A stretch of DNA of 64,000 nucleotides from Allobosea sp. LC85 (GTDB lineage Bacteria; Pseudomonadota; Alphaproteobacteria; Rhizobiales; Beijerinckiaceae): assembly GCF_000735605.1 (NCBI RefSeq), contig NZ_JPKG01000034.1:1-64000 (forward strand). The letters run 5' to 3'. A program made the position numbers and the translations under genes. Below, piece by piece: positions 9,297 to 18,047 of this stretch (positions are counted from its first letter, which is position 1; each line of letters begins with the position of its first letter). The notes beneath the pieces are model-generated. The model saw nothing but the letters and a program-made list of their open reading frames with translations. It was not told the origin of the DNA and did not search any database.

Positions 9297-9932
9297 ATGA
9301 GCGACGATTACCAAAACCGCAGTTATGGTGAGATCCCGGTCGGGTTCGGCAGGAAGCCGGGCATTGTCGTGGTCGATTTCCAGAAGGGCTTTACCGATCC
9401 ACAGTATCCCCTGGGCGGTGCGCCGCTGGTCATGCGCGCCCTCGAGAACACCGCGACGCTGCTCGATGTCGCGCGCCGCTACAATGTGCCGGTCGCCAAC
9501 TGCAACACCGCCTATATGAACGAGCGGGAAATGCCCTACTGGAAGATTACGGCCGTGCGCGAGACCTTCCTGCACGATCATCCGAGCGTGGCCCATGATC
9601 CGCGCATCTATGATGCGTCCTATGATCTGACCGTGTGCAAGAAAGGACCGTCGATCTTCTTCAATACGGGCGTCAGCGATTATTTCACCAAGGAACGCGT
9701 CGATACCGTGATCGTCACCGGCTGCAACACCAGCGGCTGCATCCGCGCGACCTCGATCGATTCCTTCAGCTACCGCTACCGCACCATCGTGCCCGAAGAC
9801 TGCGTCGGGGATATCGAGGAGCAGCCGCACAAGGACAATCTGCGCGATCTCGGCCGCCGCTATGTCGACGTGTCGGATCTGAAGACCGTGCTGGCCCACC
9901 TGGACGAATGGCACCGCCAGAACGCCGCCTGA
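9297..9932 (+). CDS. Isochorismatase-family amidohydrolase (N-carbamoylsarcosine/maleamate amidase-like)
   Basis: 211 residues from the ATG at 9297, chosen because AGGGAGA lies at 9283-9289; the open frame continues far upstream without a ribosome site. The cysteine hydrolase triad is readable: Asp in VVVDFQKGFTD, Lys in CKKGPSIFF, and the nucleophile Cys in TGCNTSGCIRATSID. The TSGCIRAT motif is characteristic of the N-carbamoylsarcosine amidohydrolase/NicF branch. It would hydrolyse a small amide or carbamoyl compound to acid and ammonia in the cytoplasm. The exact substrate is uncertain, since maleamate and N-carbamoylsarcosine amidases share the motif. It is probably controlled by the divergent TetR regulator. 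Confidence 0.85.
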   Translation: MSDDYQNRSYGEIPVGFGRKPGIVVVDFQKGFTDPQYPLGGAPLVMRALENTATLLDVARRYNVPVANCNTAYMNEREMPYWKITAVRETFLHDHPSVAHDPRIYDASYDLTVCKKGPSIFFNTGVSDYFTKERVDTVIVTGCNTSGCIRATSIDSFSYRYRTIVPEDCVGDIEEQPHKDNLRDLGRRYVDVSDLKTVLAHLDEWHRQNAA

Positions 9933-9965
9933 CGCCGAACCAGAGGCAGGCGCGCTGCTCCTGCT

Positions 9966-10769
9966 TCAGCCGTCGACCGTCAGGCTCATGCCGTCGTAGG
10001 CGACATCGATGCCCGGCGGCAACCGCTTGGACAGGCTCTCATAGTCCAGGTCGATATGGAGGTTGGTCAGCACAGCGCGTCTGGGGGCGAGTTCGGCGAT
10101 TGCCTCCAGCGCCTGCGACAGGCTGAAATGACTCGGGTGCGGCGTCTCGCGCAAGCAGTCGAGGATCAGCACGTCCAGGCCTGCGAGCGCGGTCTTGGCC
10201 TCGGCCGGCATCATGCTGACATCCGGCACATAGCCGAGATCGGCGAAGCGGAAACCGAGAGCCTCGTAACCCGGCCCGTGCTCCAGGACGATTGGGTGCG
10301 CACAAATACCGCCCCCCATCCCCTCGATCGTCAGCGGTTCGCCTGCCTGCATGGAATGCATCTCGAGGATCGGCGGGTAGAGGCTGCCCGGCGGCGTCTC
10401 AAAAATGTAGCCGAAGCGGGTCTGCAAGGTCGTAGCCGTCACAGGGTCGGCATAGACAGGAATCCGCTTGCGCATGTGCAGCACCAGCGCCCGCATGTCG
10501 TCGATTCCATGGGTATGGTCGGCGTGATCGTGAGTGAAGAGCACCGCGTCGAGATGCTTGACGTCGGCATCGATCAACTGCTCGCGCAGATCCGGCGTGG
10601 TATCGACGATCAGGCTGGTCGTTCCGTTGCCCCCGTTGCGCTCGACCAGGATCGAGCAGCGCCGCCGCCGGTTCTTCGGGTTCTTCGGATCGCAGGCGCC
10701 CCAGCCCGACCCCGGCCGTGGCACGCCTCCGGAAGAACCGCAGCCGAGGATCGTGATCGTCAGGGCCAT
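9966..10769 (-). CDS. Metallo-beta-lactamase-fold hydrolase, PhnP-like
   Basis: 267 residues. The metal motif HDHADH (in LFTHDHADHTHGIDD) and the downstream DCLRETPHPSHFS region mark the MBL fold of the PhnP/lipoyl-type phosphodiesterase family. The N-terminal LGCGSSGGVPRPG and the CDPKNPKNRRRRCS segment, with two Cys, are typical of this branch. It likely hydrolyses a phosphodiester or cyclic phosphate. No phosphonate genes are nearby, so a phn role is not supported. It sits 15 bases downstream of tatD in the same leftward run, a pairing I recall as common in Rhizobiales. Confidence 0.85.
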   Translation of the reverse strand: MALTITILGCGSSGGVPRPGSGWGACDPKNPKNRRRRCSILVERNGGNGTTSLIVDTTPDLREQLIDADVKHLDAVLFTHDHADHTHGIDDMRALVLHMRKRIPVYADPVTATTLQTRFGYIFETPPGSLYPPILEMHSMQAGEPLTIEGMGGGICAHPIVLEHGPGYEALGFRFADLGYVPDVSMMPAEAKTALAGLDVLILDCLRETPHPSHFSLSQALEAIAELAPRRAVLTNLHIDLDYESLSKRLPPGIDVAYDGMSLTVDG

Positions 10770-10784
10770 CGTTGGGCGTGCTGC

Positions 10785-11585
10785 TCAGGCGACTTGCGCC
10801 ACAGGCGCAGCGTGATCCATCTTCCAGTAGCAGCGCCGCGCATTCTCCGTCGTGACGCGCGAGATCTCGTCGAAGGAGACCCCCTTCACGTCGGCGAGAG
10901 TCTTTGCTGTTTCGACGACATAAGACGGTTCGTTGCGCTTTCCTCTGAACGGGACCGGGGCGAGATAGGGCGCATCGGTCTCGACCAGAAGCCGATCGAT
11001 CGGGACATCGCGCGCAATCCGGCGCAGGTCCTCGGAGGTCTTGAAGGTCAAGATTCCGGAAAAAGACACGTAGAGCCCAAGCTCGACGCCGACCCGTGCC
11101 AGTTCCGGGCCTGCCGTGAAGCAGTGCAGGATGGCAGGGAAAGCGCCCTTCTCCGTCTCTTCGCGCAGGATCGCGATCATGTCCTCGTCAGCCTGACGAG
11201 CGTGGATGACCAGCGGCAGCCTTGTCATGCGCGCTGCGGCGATATGGGTGCGCAGCCCCTGAGCCTGCGCATCGCGCGGGCTCTTGTCATAGTGATAGTC
11301 GAGCCCGGCCTCGCCAATCGCGACACAGCGCGGGTGCTCCGCCAGCTGGGCAAGCTGGTCGGCCGTGACGTCCAGTTCTTCATGCGCACCGTGCGGATGC
11401 GTGCCCACCGTGCACCAGACCGAGGCGAAGCGCTCGGCGATGCCGGCATAGGTCGCAAAGCGCGAAACCCGCGTCGAGATCGTCACCATCCGCGAGACCC
11501 CGGCCGCCTCGGCCCGCGCGACATAGGCCGCGAGATCCTCGGCGAAATCCGGAAAGTCGAGATGGCAATGGGTATCGATCAACAT
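10785..11585 (-). CDS. tatD: TatD-family metal-dependent deoxyribonuclease
   Basis: 266 residues, the usual size. Metal ligands of the amidohydrolase-like TIM barrel are visible: DTHCHLD at the start, GEAGLDYHY, PLVIHARQ, ILHCFTA and ETDAPYL. The family has 3'-5' DNA exonuclease or hydrolase activity and is linked to DNA repair and quality control. The start ATG overlaps the last codon of metG, so the two are co-translated in a leftward operon with holB and tmk. The assignment to tatD rather than ycfH-like paralogues is by position, since ycfH follows holB in many bacteria. Confidence 0.9.
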   Translation of the reverse strand: MLIDTHCHLDFPDFAEDLAAYVARAEAAGVSRMVTISTRVSRFATYAGIAERFASVWCTVGTHPHGAHEELDVTADQLAQLAEHPRCVAIGEAGLDYHYDKSPRDAQAQGLRTHIAAARMTRLPLVIHARQADEDMIAILREETEKGAFPAILHCFTAGPELARVGVELGLYVSFSGILTFKTSEDLRRIARDVPIDRLLVETDAPYLAPVPFRGKRNEPSYVVETAKTLADVKGVSFDEISRVTTENARRCYWKMDHAAPVAQVA

Positions 11586-13144
11586 CAGGCCACCTGCCCT
11601 GCATCGGGCTCGATATAGCGCGGGAAGATCGCGCTCGGCGCAGGCAGAACGGTGCCGCTTGCCAGACGCCCGGCTTCGCCCAGGCTCGCGAAGCTGCGGG
11701 CGTCCGCACCGACCGCAAGCAGGTCGAGCAGCTTGCCGGCTGCGCTCGGGATCACCGGTTGCGTCAAAATCCCGACCTGGCGCAGCACTTCCGCCGTGAC
11801 ATAGAGCACGGTGTCGCGCCTGGCTGGATCGGATTTGCTCAGCCGCCAGGGTTCGTTGGCCGCGAAATAGCGGTTTGCCTCCGCCACCAGCGCCCAGATT
11901 TCCGCCAGCACGACGTGCAGGGCAAAATCCTGCATCGCTGCCCGCGCCTTGGCGAGCGCACCATCGGCGAGCGCCAGCATGGCCACATCACCCTCGTTCA
12001 ATGCGCCCTGCACCGGCACCTTGGCTTCGCAGTTCTTTGCGATCATCGAGAGCGAACGCTGCGCCAGATTGCCGAGATCATTGGCGAGATCGGCGTTGAT
12101 GCGCCCGATGATGGCCTCGTGGCTGTAGTTGCCGTCCTGGCCGAAAGAAACCTCGCGCAGGAAGAAATAGCGCAGCTGGTCGACGCCGTAGGTCTCGGCG
12201 AGGCCGAAGGGATCGACGACATTGCCGAGCGACTTCGACATCTTCTCGCCCTTGGAGAGCAGGAAGCCATGGCCGAAGACGCGCTTCGGCAGTGGCAGCC
12301 CGGCCGACATCAGGAAAGCCGGCCAGTAAACCGTATGAAAGCGCACGATGTCCTTGCCGATGATGTGCACATCGGCGGGCCAATAGTGCCAGCGCGGATT
12401 GTTCTCGTCGGGGAAGCCGCAGCCGGTGACGTAATTGTTGAGCGCGTCGACCCAGACATACATCACGTGCTTCGGATCACCGGGGACCGGCAGGCCCCAG
12501 TCGAAGGTGGTGCGGCTGATCGAAAGATCCTCGAGCCCGCCCTTCACAAAGCTGACGATCTCGTTCTTGCGCGTCGCCGGCGAGATGAAATCCGGTACGT
12601 CCTCGTAGAGCTTCAGCAGCCGGTCCTGAAAGGATTTCAGGCGGAAGAAATAGCTTTCTTCCTCGACCCATTCGACCGGAGTGCCCTGCCCGCCCAGCCG
12701 CGTGCCATCCGGCAGGAGGGTGGTTTCCTCCTCGCCGTAGAAGGCCTCGTCGCGCACGGAGTACCAGCCGGAATATTTGGCGAGGTAGATGTCGCCGGCC
12801 TGCTCCATGCGCCGCCAGAGCTCATGGGTCGAAGGCAGATGATCCGGGTCGGTCGTGCGGATGAACCGGTCAAAGGAACAGCCGAGCGTCTGTTCCATCT
12901 CCTGGAAGCGCTGGGCCACCTGATCGACATAGGATTTCGCGTCGAGCCCGTTCTGCCCGGCGGTGCGCTGCACCTTCTGGCCGTGCTCATCGGTGCCGGT
13001 CATGGCGAAGACGTCATAGCCGTCCAGCCGCTTGAAGCGCGCGATCGCGTCCGAGGCCACCATCTCATAAGCGTGCCCGATATGGGGCGGGCCATTCGTG
13101 TAGTGAATGGCGGTGGTCAGATAGAATTTCGGGGCCTGGGCCAT
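11585..13144 (-). CDS. metG: Methionyl-tRNA synthetase
   Basis: 519 residues. It charges tRNA-Met and tRNA-fMet with methionine. Class I signatures are clear: PPHIGHAYEM (HIGH, residues 21-24) and EKMSKSLGN near residue 300. The tRNA-binding anticodon domain follows. The length matches the short form without the C-terminal dimerising/tRNA-binding extension, and I see no CxxC zinc knuckles in the insertion. It lies between holB and tatD in the leftward run, with tatD overlapping its stop. A small ATG-led N-terminus (MAQAPKFYLTTAIHY) supports the chosen start. Confidence 0.96.
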   Translation of the reverse strand: MAQAPKFYLTTAIHYTNGPPHIGHAYEMVASDAIARFKRLDGYDVFAMTGTDEHGQKVQRTAGQNGLDAKSYVDQVAQRFQEMEQTLGCSFDRFIRTTDPDHLPSTHELWRRMEQAGDIYLAKYSGWYSVRDEAFYGEEETTLLPDGTRLGGQGTPVEWVEEESYFFRLKSFQDRLLKLYEDVPDFISPATRKNEIVSFVKGGLEDLSISRTTFDWGLPVPGDPKHVMYVWVDALNNYVTGCGFPDENNPRWHYWPADVHIIGKDIVRFHTVYWPAFLMSAGLPLPKRVFGHGFLLSKGEKMSKSLGNVVDPFGLAETYGVDQLRYFFLREVSFGQDGNYSHEAIIGRINADLANDLGNLAQRSLSMIAKNCEAKVPVQGALNEGDVAMLALADGALAKARAAMQDFALHVVLAEIWALVAEANRYFAANEPWRLSKSDPARRDTVLYVTAEVLRQVGILTQPVIPSAAGKLLDLLAVGADARSFASLGEAGRLASGTVLPAPSAIFPRYIEPDAGQVA

Positions 13145-13167
13145 CGTTCAGTCCGGACGGTTCGCTT

Positions 13168-14238
13168 TCAAGCTGCGCGCGACCGGCGAACAGCCTCCGA
13201 CAGATCATGAAACATAGAGATCACGAGCGGCCGGCGGTCGAGATTGTAGGTTTCCACCTCGCGGGCCGCGCGACCCAGCTTTTCCCATACCTCCGCCAGC
13301 GGTGCAAGGCGGGCCGCGCCGGCATGGGCATGCGCGTGGAGATGTGCGGCGAGCCAGCTCTGGATGGTGTCGATCATGATGGCGAAATCACTCTCGCCGG
13401 CGCGGCCTGCGACATCCTCCGCCAGCGCCAGCAGCGCGGTGAGATCGACGCCCGGCAAGGCATCGAGACGCGCCCTGACGGCCTCGACCAGCGCCAGCGT
13501 CTCCGGAGAGACATAGGTCAGGGCACGCCGCACGGAACCGTCCGCGAGTGATGCGGCGCGCATCAACGCGGAGGCGTCGAACGGCGACCCCATGCGTTCG
13601 AGCGCCAGCCGGCCGGCTTCGGCGACCGCGCCTTCATCCAGCGCATCGAATGTCAGCAGCCGACAGCGCGAGCGAATGGTCGGCAGAGCCCGCCCGGGCG
13701 CATGGGCGACGATCAGGAACAGGGCGCGTGGCGGCGGCTCCTCGAGCAGTTTCAACAGCGCATTGGCGCTGGAGCGATCCATGTCCTCGGCACTGTCGAC
13801 GATGCAGACACGCCAGCCGCCTTCGGCCGCGCTTGCCCCGAATCGGTCGATGACGCGGCGCACGGAATCGACCGGGATATTGCTGGTCACGCCCTTGCCG
13901 TCCGGCTTCACCGTCCGCCGCAGCAGATGCAGGTCGGGATGCGACTGAGCCATCACGCGTCGCGTCGCCGGATCCTCTTCCGGCATCGCCAGGCTCTCTA
14001 CCGAGCCGGCGCGCACCAGAGGATCACCCGACGCCAGCAGGAAGCGCGCTGCACGATAGGCAAAGCTCGCCTTGCCGATTCCCTCGGGGCCGCCGAGAAG
14101 CCAGGCATGATGCAGGCGTTCCGAGCGCAGCGCATCCAGGAAGCTCCGCTCCTGCCGCACATGCCCGACAAGCGCCAACGTCTCGCGCGGATGCGGCGCA
14201 TTGGGAAGGCGGTCCGGTTCGTTGCTGCTCTCGCGCAT
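13168..14238 (-). CDS. holB: DNA polymerase III subunit delta'
   Basis: 356 residues. Clamp-loader ATPase-like protein: GGPEGIGKASFAYRAARFLL is the P-loop region at about 48-67. Further on, CIVDSAEDMDRSSANALLKLLEEPP matches the highly conserved delta'/gamma segment, followed by the sensor region TIRSRCRLL. The subunit helps load the sliding clamp at the replication fork. Its start codon overlaps the stop of tmk by one base (14238), so it is translationally coupled. The tmk-holB-tatD order is widespread in bacteria, with metG inserted here. Confidence 0.94.
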   Translation of the reverse strand: MRESSNEPDRLPNAPHPRETLALVGHVRQERSFLDALRSERLHHAWLLGGPEGIGKASFAYRAARFLLASGDPLVRAGSVESLAMPEEDPATRRVMAQSHPDLHLLRRTVKPDGKGVTSNIPVDSVRRVIDRFGASAAEGGWRVCIVDSAEDMDRSSANALLKLLEEPPPRALFLIVAHAPGRALPTIRSRCRLLTFDALDEGAVAEAGRLALERMGSPFDASALMRAASLADGSVRRALTYVSPETLALVEAVRARLDALPGVDLTALLALAEDVAGRAGESDFAIMIDTIQSWLAAHLHAHAHAGAARLAPLAEVWEKLGRAAREVETYNLDRRPLVISMFHDLSEAVRRSRAA

Positions 14239-14888
14239 CAGGCGTCCTGGTTCAGCTGCAGGCGTTCACGCACAACCGCCCAGGCGGCCTGAGCCAGTTC
14301 CTCGGGAGAAAGCGTCGCGTCAAGCACCGAGCAGCGCTCCGGCTCGGCTTCGGCAATGGCGAGATAGGCGGCGCGCAACTTGCGATGAAAGGTGAGCGCC
14401 TCGCCCTCGAAGCGGTCCTTGCCTTCGCCGGGCGCTCGCCGCCGGGAGGCGCGAGCGAGGCCGACCCTGGGGTCAAGATCGAGGATCAGCGTCAGATCCG
14501 GCGTCAGCCCGTCGATGGTGACGCGTTCCAACTCCGCCAGCAGATTGGGATCGATGCGCCCAAGCGTGCCTTGGTAGACCCGCGTCGAATCGATGAAGCG
14601 GTCGCAAATCACCCAGTCGCCATGTGCAAGCGCCGGCCGGATGCGCCGGTCGATATGGTCGATCCGGGCGGCCGAGAACATCAGCGCTTCGACAAAGGGG
14701 CCATGATGTTTCACCCGGCCGGACAGAATGGCTTCCCGAATGGCTTCTGCCTTGGGCGAACCACCGGGTTCGCGCGTCAGCTCCGAACGAATGCCCGCCG
14801 CCTCGAGCCGGGCGGCGAGCGCGCGCGCCAGGGTCGACTTGCCAGCCCCTTCGCCGCCTTCGAGTGTGATGAAACGTCCTGTTGTCAT
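14238..14888 (-). CDS. tmk: Thymidylate kinase
   Basis: 216 residues. It phosphorylates dTMP to dTDP. The P-loop FITLEGGEGAGKSTLARAL is at about residues 7-25, the DR motif is in VICDRFIDSTRVYQG, and the LID region follows LDPRVGLARASRR. The arginine-rich LID is consistent with the proteobacterial enzyme. The gene is followed immediately by holB with overlapping stop and start, and preceded by the D,D-carboxypeptidase gene 15 bases upstream, so the cluster is probably one operon. Confidence 0.95.
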   Translation of the reverse strand: MTTGRFITLEGGEGAGKSTLARALAARLEAAGIRSELTREPGGSPKAEAIREAILSGRVKHHGPFVEALMFSAARIDHIDRRIRPALAHGDWVICDRFIDSTRVYQGTLGRIDPNLLAELERVTIDGLTPDLTLILDLDPRVGLARASRRRAPGEGKDRFEGEALTFHRKLRAAYLAIAEAEPERCSVLDATLSPEELAQAAWAVVRERLQLNQDA

Positions 14889-14903
14889 GCCACGCGCCGC
14901 CGC

Positions 14904-16115
14904 TCAGGTCCTGCCGAGCGCCTTGCGCACCCAGCCGGTGGCGGCCTCCATCAGCGCATCGAGCGCGCGGCTGTGCAGGCTGCCGGCTCCGACCGTCTCG
15001 GCCGCGTAGAGCGGAATGTCCAGCGTCTTCACATCGCCGCGGGTGACAAGGAGCCGCCCGACCTCGGCGCCCTCCTGGACAGGGACGATCAGCGGCCCAC
15101 GATAGGTGATGCGCGCGCTCAACCGGTCACTGCTGCCGCGCGGCAGCAGCAGGCTGACCGGTCCCTTGGCCTTGAGCCCGACCCGACCCTTCGCTCCGCC
15201 ATAGACGCTAGCCTCGCCGACGATCTCGCCATCGGCGAAGAGCTGTCGGGGCTCAAAGGAGCGGAAGCCCCATTCGAGCAGCTTGCGGGCTTCCTGGGCA
15301 CGGTCGCGGGCGGTCTTCAGCCCGTTCACCACCACGATCAGCCGTTGCCCCCTCTGCACCGCCGAACCGACAAGGCCATAACCCGATTCATCGATATTGC
15401 CGGTCTTCAGGCCGTCTGCACCGATATCCATGGCCAGCAGCGGATTACGGTTCTGCTGTCTGATCTTGTTCCAGACAAACTCTCGCTGCCCGAAGAGCTT
15501 GTAGAGTTCCGGATAGGTCTTGATGATGTGGTCCGACAGGCGCGCCAACTCGCGGGCGGTGACCTTCTGCTCGGGGTCGCCCATGCCGGTCGCGTTGCGG
15601 AAGACCGACTTGGTCAGGCCGAGCGCACGCACCCGCTCGGTCATCAACCGCGCGAAATTCGCCTCATCCCCGGCGATGGCCTCGGCGAGCGCAATCGAGG
15701 CATCATTGCCGGACTGGACGATGACGCCCTGCAGGATGTCGGAGAGCTTGATGCGGCTGTTGACCAACGCGAACATGGTCGAGCCGCCCGAAATGCCGCC
15801 GCCCTTGCGCCAGGCGTTCTCGGAAATGCCAATTTCGCTATCGAGCGTGAGCCGGCCCTGAGCGATTTCCTGGAACGCCACGAGGGCCGTCGCGATCTTG
15901 GCGAGACTGGCCGGGACCATGAGTTCGTCGGCGGCTTTTTCGTAGAGGACCGCGCCGGTGGCCGAATCGAGCAGCAACGCATGCGGCGCGAGAGACTGGA
16001 AGCTCTGGGCCAGCAAAGGCGTCGCGGTTGCCAGAACAAAAAAGGCCGTCAGCACAGCGCGCGCGGTGGCCGCAAATCTCGTAGCGATCGGAGCGCGATG
16101 GCGGGGCGGGTTCAT
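14904..16115 (-). CDS. D-alanyl-D-alanine carboxypeptidase (PBP5/6 family)
   Basis: 403 residues with an N-terminal signal peptide (hydrophobic stretch ending in TPLLAQS, about residue 37). The serine peptidase S11 motifs are all present: SLAK (SxxK), SGN in VQSGNDASIALAEA (SxN) and KTG in DGLKTGNIDESG. A C-terminal PBP5_C-like beta domain follows. It trims the terminal D-Ala of peptidoglycan pentapeptides in the periplasm. The gene sits between rlpA and tmk, grouping cell-wall remodelling with replication genes. Called dacA, dacC or dacF in relatives; I leave the symbol blank. Confidence 0.93.
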   Translation of the reverse strand: MNPPRHRAPIATRFAATARAVLTAFFVLATATPLLAQSFQSLAPHALLLDSATGAVLYEKAADELMVPASLAKIATALVAFQEIAQGRLTLDSEIGISENAWRKGGGISGGSTMFALVNSRIKLSDILQGVIVQSGNDASIALAEAIAGDEANFARLMTERVRALGLTKSVFRNATGMGDPEQKVTARELARLSDHIIKTYPELYKLFGQREFVWNKIRQQNRNPLLAMDIGADGLKTGNIDESGYGLVGSAVQRGQRLIVVVNGLKTARDRAQEARKLLEWGFRSFEPRQLFADGEIVGEASVYGGAKGRVGLKAKGPVSLLLPRGSSDRLSARITYRGPLIVPVQEGAEVGRLLVTRGDVKTLDIPLYAAETVGAGSLHSRALDALMEAATGWVRKALGRT

Positions 16116-16164
16116 GCCCCGATCTGAAGCAGAGGCGGGCTCAGCCGGTCAAGCCCGATACATG

Positions 16165-17322
16165 TCAATTGCGCGATAACGGCCGCAATGCCTGCGGAAC
16201 CAGATCCCGTGCCAACGGGGTCTTGCGCGCGAAACGCTCGGCCGCATCGCGCTCGGGAGCGGCGAACAGGCTGGCGGTGCGCAGTGCTGGCGGCCGTGGC
16301 GGCAGGACGGCCGGGCGGAGCAGAACTGGGGTCGCAGCATTGGCGATGGTGTCGAGGTCAAATGGCCGGTTCGGCGGCAGCGGCGCGCCCCGGACCGGGA
16401 CGCCGGCACTCGACGAGGTCGAAACCAGCGTTGCGGCGACAGGCGTGCCGGGCGCGATGGTGCGGACGGGCTGCGGCACATAGGCCTGCACGACCGGCTG
16501 CGGAGCCACCGGAGCCGCGGCAACAGGCTGGCGAGCCTGCTCGTCGCGCGGATCCTGGAGATCTGCGCTCGCCGTCCGGTTGGCGGCAACCGGGGCGTTG
16601 CTCGCGACCATCGTCGGCGCGCTGGTGCCGGGAATCGAGGCCGGCATGCCATCGGTTCGCAGGGTTGCGAGCAGAAGCTGGTCGTCGGAGCCGCCAAGCG
16701 AGGCCTGGCCGAGATATTCGAGCTTGATGCGAGCGGTGCCGAGGTGGCGGAAGGCCAGCGCGTCGGCCGTCTTCTGCGACACGTCCATGACGCGGCTGCC
16801 ATGGTAAGGACCGCGATCATTGACGCGCACGATGATCGAGCGGTTGTTCAGGAGATTGGTCACGCGGGCATAAGCCGGCAGCGGCATCGTGGGATGCGCG
16901 GCGCTGATGCCGTCGCGGTCATAAATCTCGCCATTGGCAGTGCGCCGGCCATGGAAGGCCTCGCCATACCAGGACGCGGTGCCGACGGCGGTGTAGCCGA
17001 CCGGCTTCTCATAAGGCGTATAGCGCTTGCCTGCGACGGAATAGGACTTGCCGACGAGCTCGCGGCCGCCACCCTTCGGCACAGGCTGGCCCTCTGCGAT
17101 AACCCGGGGGCTGGCGGGGCCGTATTTCGAGGACGGGAACGCGCCGATCTCCTTCGACTTGCGGCGCGCAACCTGATCGTTGGCGCAATTGGCAAGGAGA
17201 AGGCCGGCAAGCGCTACACAGCCAAGTCGCGCAGCACGAAGAGCAAGGGAAGAGGAAGCTCTGTCCGAGTCGGTTACCACATGGGCCAATGCCGGAGCCG
17301 GAGAGCTTGCGCCTCGCATCAT
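16165..17322 (-). CDS. rlpA: RlpA-family septal ring lytic transglycosylase/lipoprotein
   Basis: About 385 residues from the ATG at 17322; the frame stays open to 17532, but that extension has no signal-like start. An N-terminal hydrophobic segment ends in LLLANC, a plausible though imperfect lipobox. The double-psi beta-barrel domain reads GTASWYGEAFHGRRTANGEIYD through VNDRGPYHGSRVMDVSQKTADAL, which includes the conserved catalytic-type Asp of RlpA. The C-terminal third is rich in Pro, Ala and Val, and a SPOR domain is not evident. RlpA acts on glycan strands lacking stem peptides at the septum. Together with the neighbouring carboxypeptidase, which makes trimmed stems, it fits a wall-remodelling pair. 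Confidence 0.88.
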   Translation of the reverse strand: MMRGASSPAPALAHVVTDSDRASSSLALRAARLGCVALAGLLLANCANDQVARRKSKEIGAFPSSKYGPASPRVIAEGQPVPKGGGRELVGKSYSVAGKRYTPYEKPVGYTAVGTASWYGEAFHGRRTANGEIYDRDGISAAHPTMPLPAYARVTNLLNNRSIIVRVNDRGPYHGSRVMDVSQKTADALAFRHLGTARIKLEYLGQASLGGSDDQLLLATLRTDGMPASIPGTSAPTMVASNAPVAANRTASADLQDPRDEQARQPVAAAPVAPQPVVQAYVPQPVRTIAPGTPVAATLVSTSSSAGVPVRGAPLPPNRPFDLDTIANAATPVLLRPAVLPPRPPALRTASLFAAPERDAAERFARKTPLARDLVPQALRPLSRN

Positions 17323-17829
17323 GGTAATCGTCCGTCGCTGCGCCGAAAGCCATCGCCCGGCCAAGCCGCATCCTGCGGCGAAGCCGAAGTTTTCGGTCAA
17401 TCCTGTAAAGGGATCGTTAAGCGGGCGAATCGCCGAGCGCGAATGCCCCGATCCGGCATCTAGAGTGCCTTTGGGCGGGCCAAAGGTGTCCGAAATGCGG
17501 CAATTGTCAACCCGCGACCATTCCACCGCCATTTTTCAGACAGGCGTTGCCACAATGCAACGCCATTACTCGGCTGATTTCGGTAGCGGTTTTCTGCTGG
17601 GAATGGGCCTTCCGGTGGCCGCCAACCGTCAAGACGGTCTTGAAGCAGGCCTCCGCCAAATCCGGCGCGCGGCCCACAGTCCAGAGCAGCGCCCTGCCCA
17701 CCTGCCCGGCCTCATTCCGACTCACATGCACGTGGCGGGACAATCCAGGCATGGCAAAGTGGAAGCCGCCTCGGCTCTGCGTCATCGCACTTGCAAAAAC
17801 GCCTCGCACCCGGCAATGACAGGCCAGCC
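17323..17829. other. Intergenic region upstream of rlpA and tRNA-Ser
   Basis: About 500 bases should hold the leftward rlpA promoter and the rightward tRNA promoter. The short frames here show no protein pattern or ribosome site. I could not fix a promoter with confidence, and no repeat was seen. Confidence 0.45.
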
Positions 17830-17919
17830 GGAAGGGTGGCCGAGTGGTTTAAGGCAGCGGTCTTGAAAACCGCCGTGGGTGCAAGCCCACCGTGGGTTCG
17901 AATCCCACCCCTTCCGCCA
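17830..17919 (+). tRNA. tRNA-Ser (anticodon UGA)
   Basis: A 90-base cloverleaf. The acceptor GGAAGGG pairs with CCCTTCC, followed by discriminator G and an encoded CCA. The anticodon loop CTTGAAA reads anticodon TGA (codon UCA). There is a long class II variable arm (CGTGGGTGCAAGCCCACCG) and a normal GGTTCGAATCC T-arm. The last 17 bases are also the left core of the integrative element attachment site, so the insertion keeps the tRNA gene intact. Confidence 0.97.
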
Positions 17920-17921
17920 GA
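17903..17921 (+). repeat. attL core (tRNA-Ser 3' end)
   Basis: The 19 bases tcccaccccttccgccaga are identical to 32015-32033. They cover the 3' part of the T-arm and acceptor of tRNA-Ser and two bases beyond. Identity stops on both sides, as expected for an integrase crossover core. Confidence 0.93.
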
Positions 17922-17980
17922 AATTCCACCGATCAAATTTCGCTGAATTATCAATATGATAAGAAGGCGGAAAATTGAAG

Positions 17981-18023
17981 TGGACCCAGAAAGCCCCCAA
18001 GGATGGACCCAGATTTGGACCCA
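17981..18023 (+). promoter_or_regulatory. Three direct TGGACCCA repeats, candidate integrase arm sites
   Basis: TGGACCCA occurs at 17981-17988, 18004-18011 and 18016-18023, all in the same orientation and 60-120 bases inside attL. A fourth copy is at 31919-31926, about 90 bases inside attR. Tyrosine integrases of the lambda type bind short arm repeats flanking the core, so these are candidate arm-type sites. Assignment is inferred from position and repetition. Confidence 0.45.
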
Positions 18024-18047
18024 TCTAGCGCTCAGGAGTTCGACTCA

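Noticed and set aside
9966..10769. phnP of a phosphonate operon
   Set aside because: The fold fits PhnP but no phn gene is present and the gene belongs to the tatD-metG run.
14385..16127. Rightward 580-codon frame opposite tmk and the D,D-carboxypeptidase
   Set aside because: It is the complement of two clear genes with catalytic motifs. High GC gives long antisense frames.
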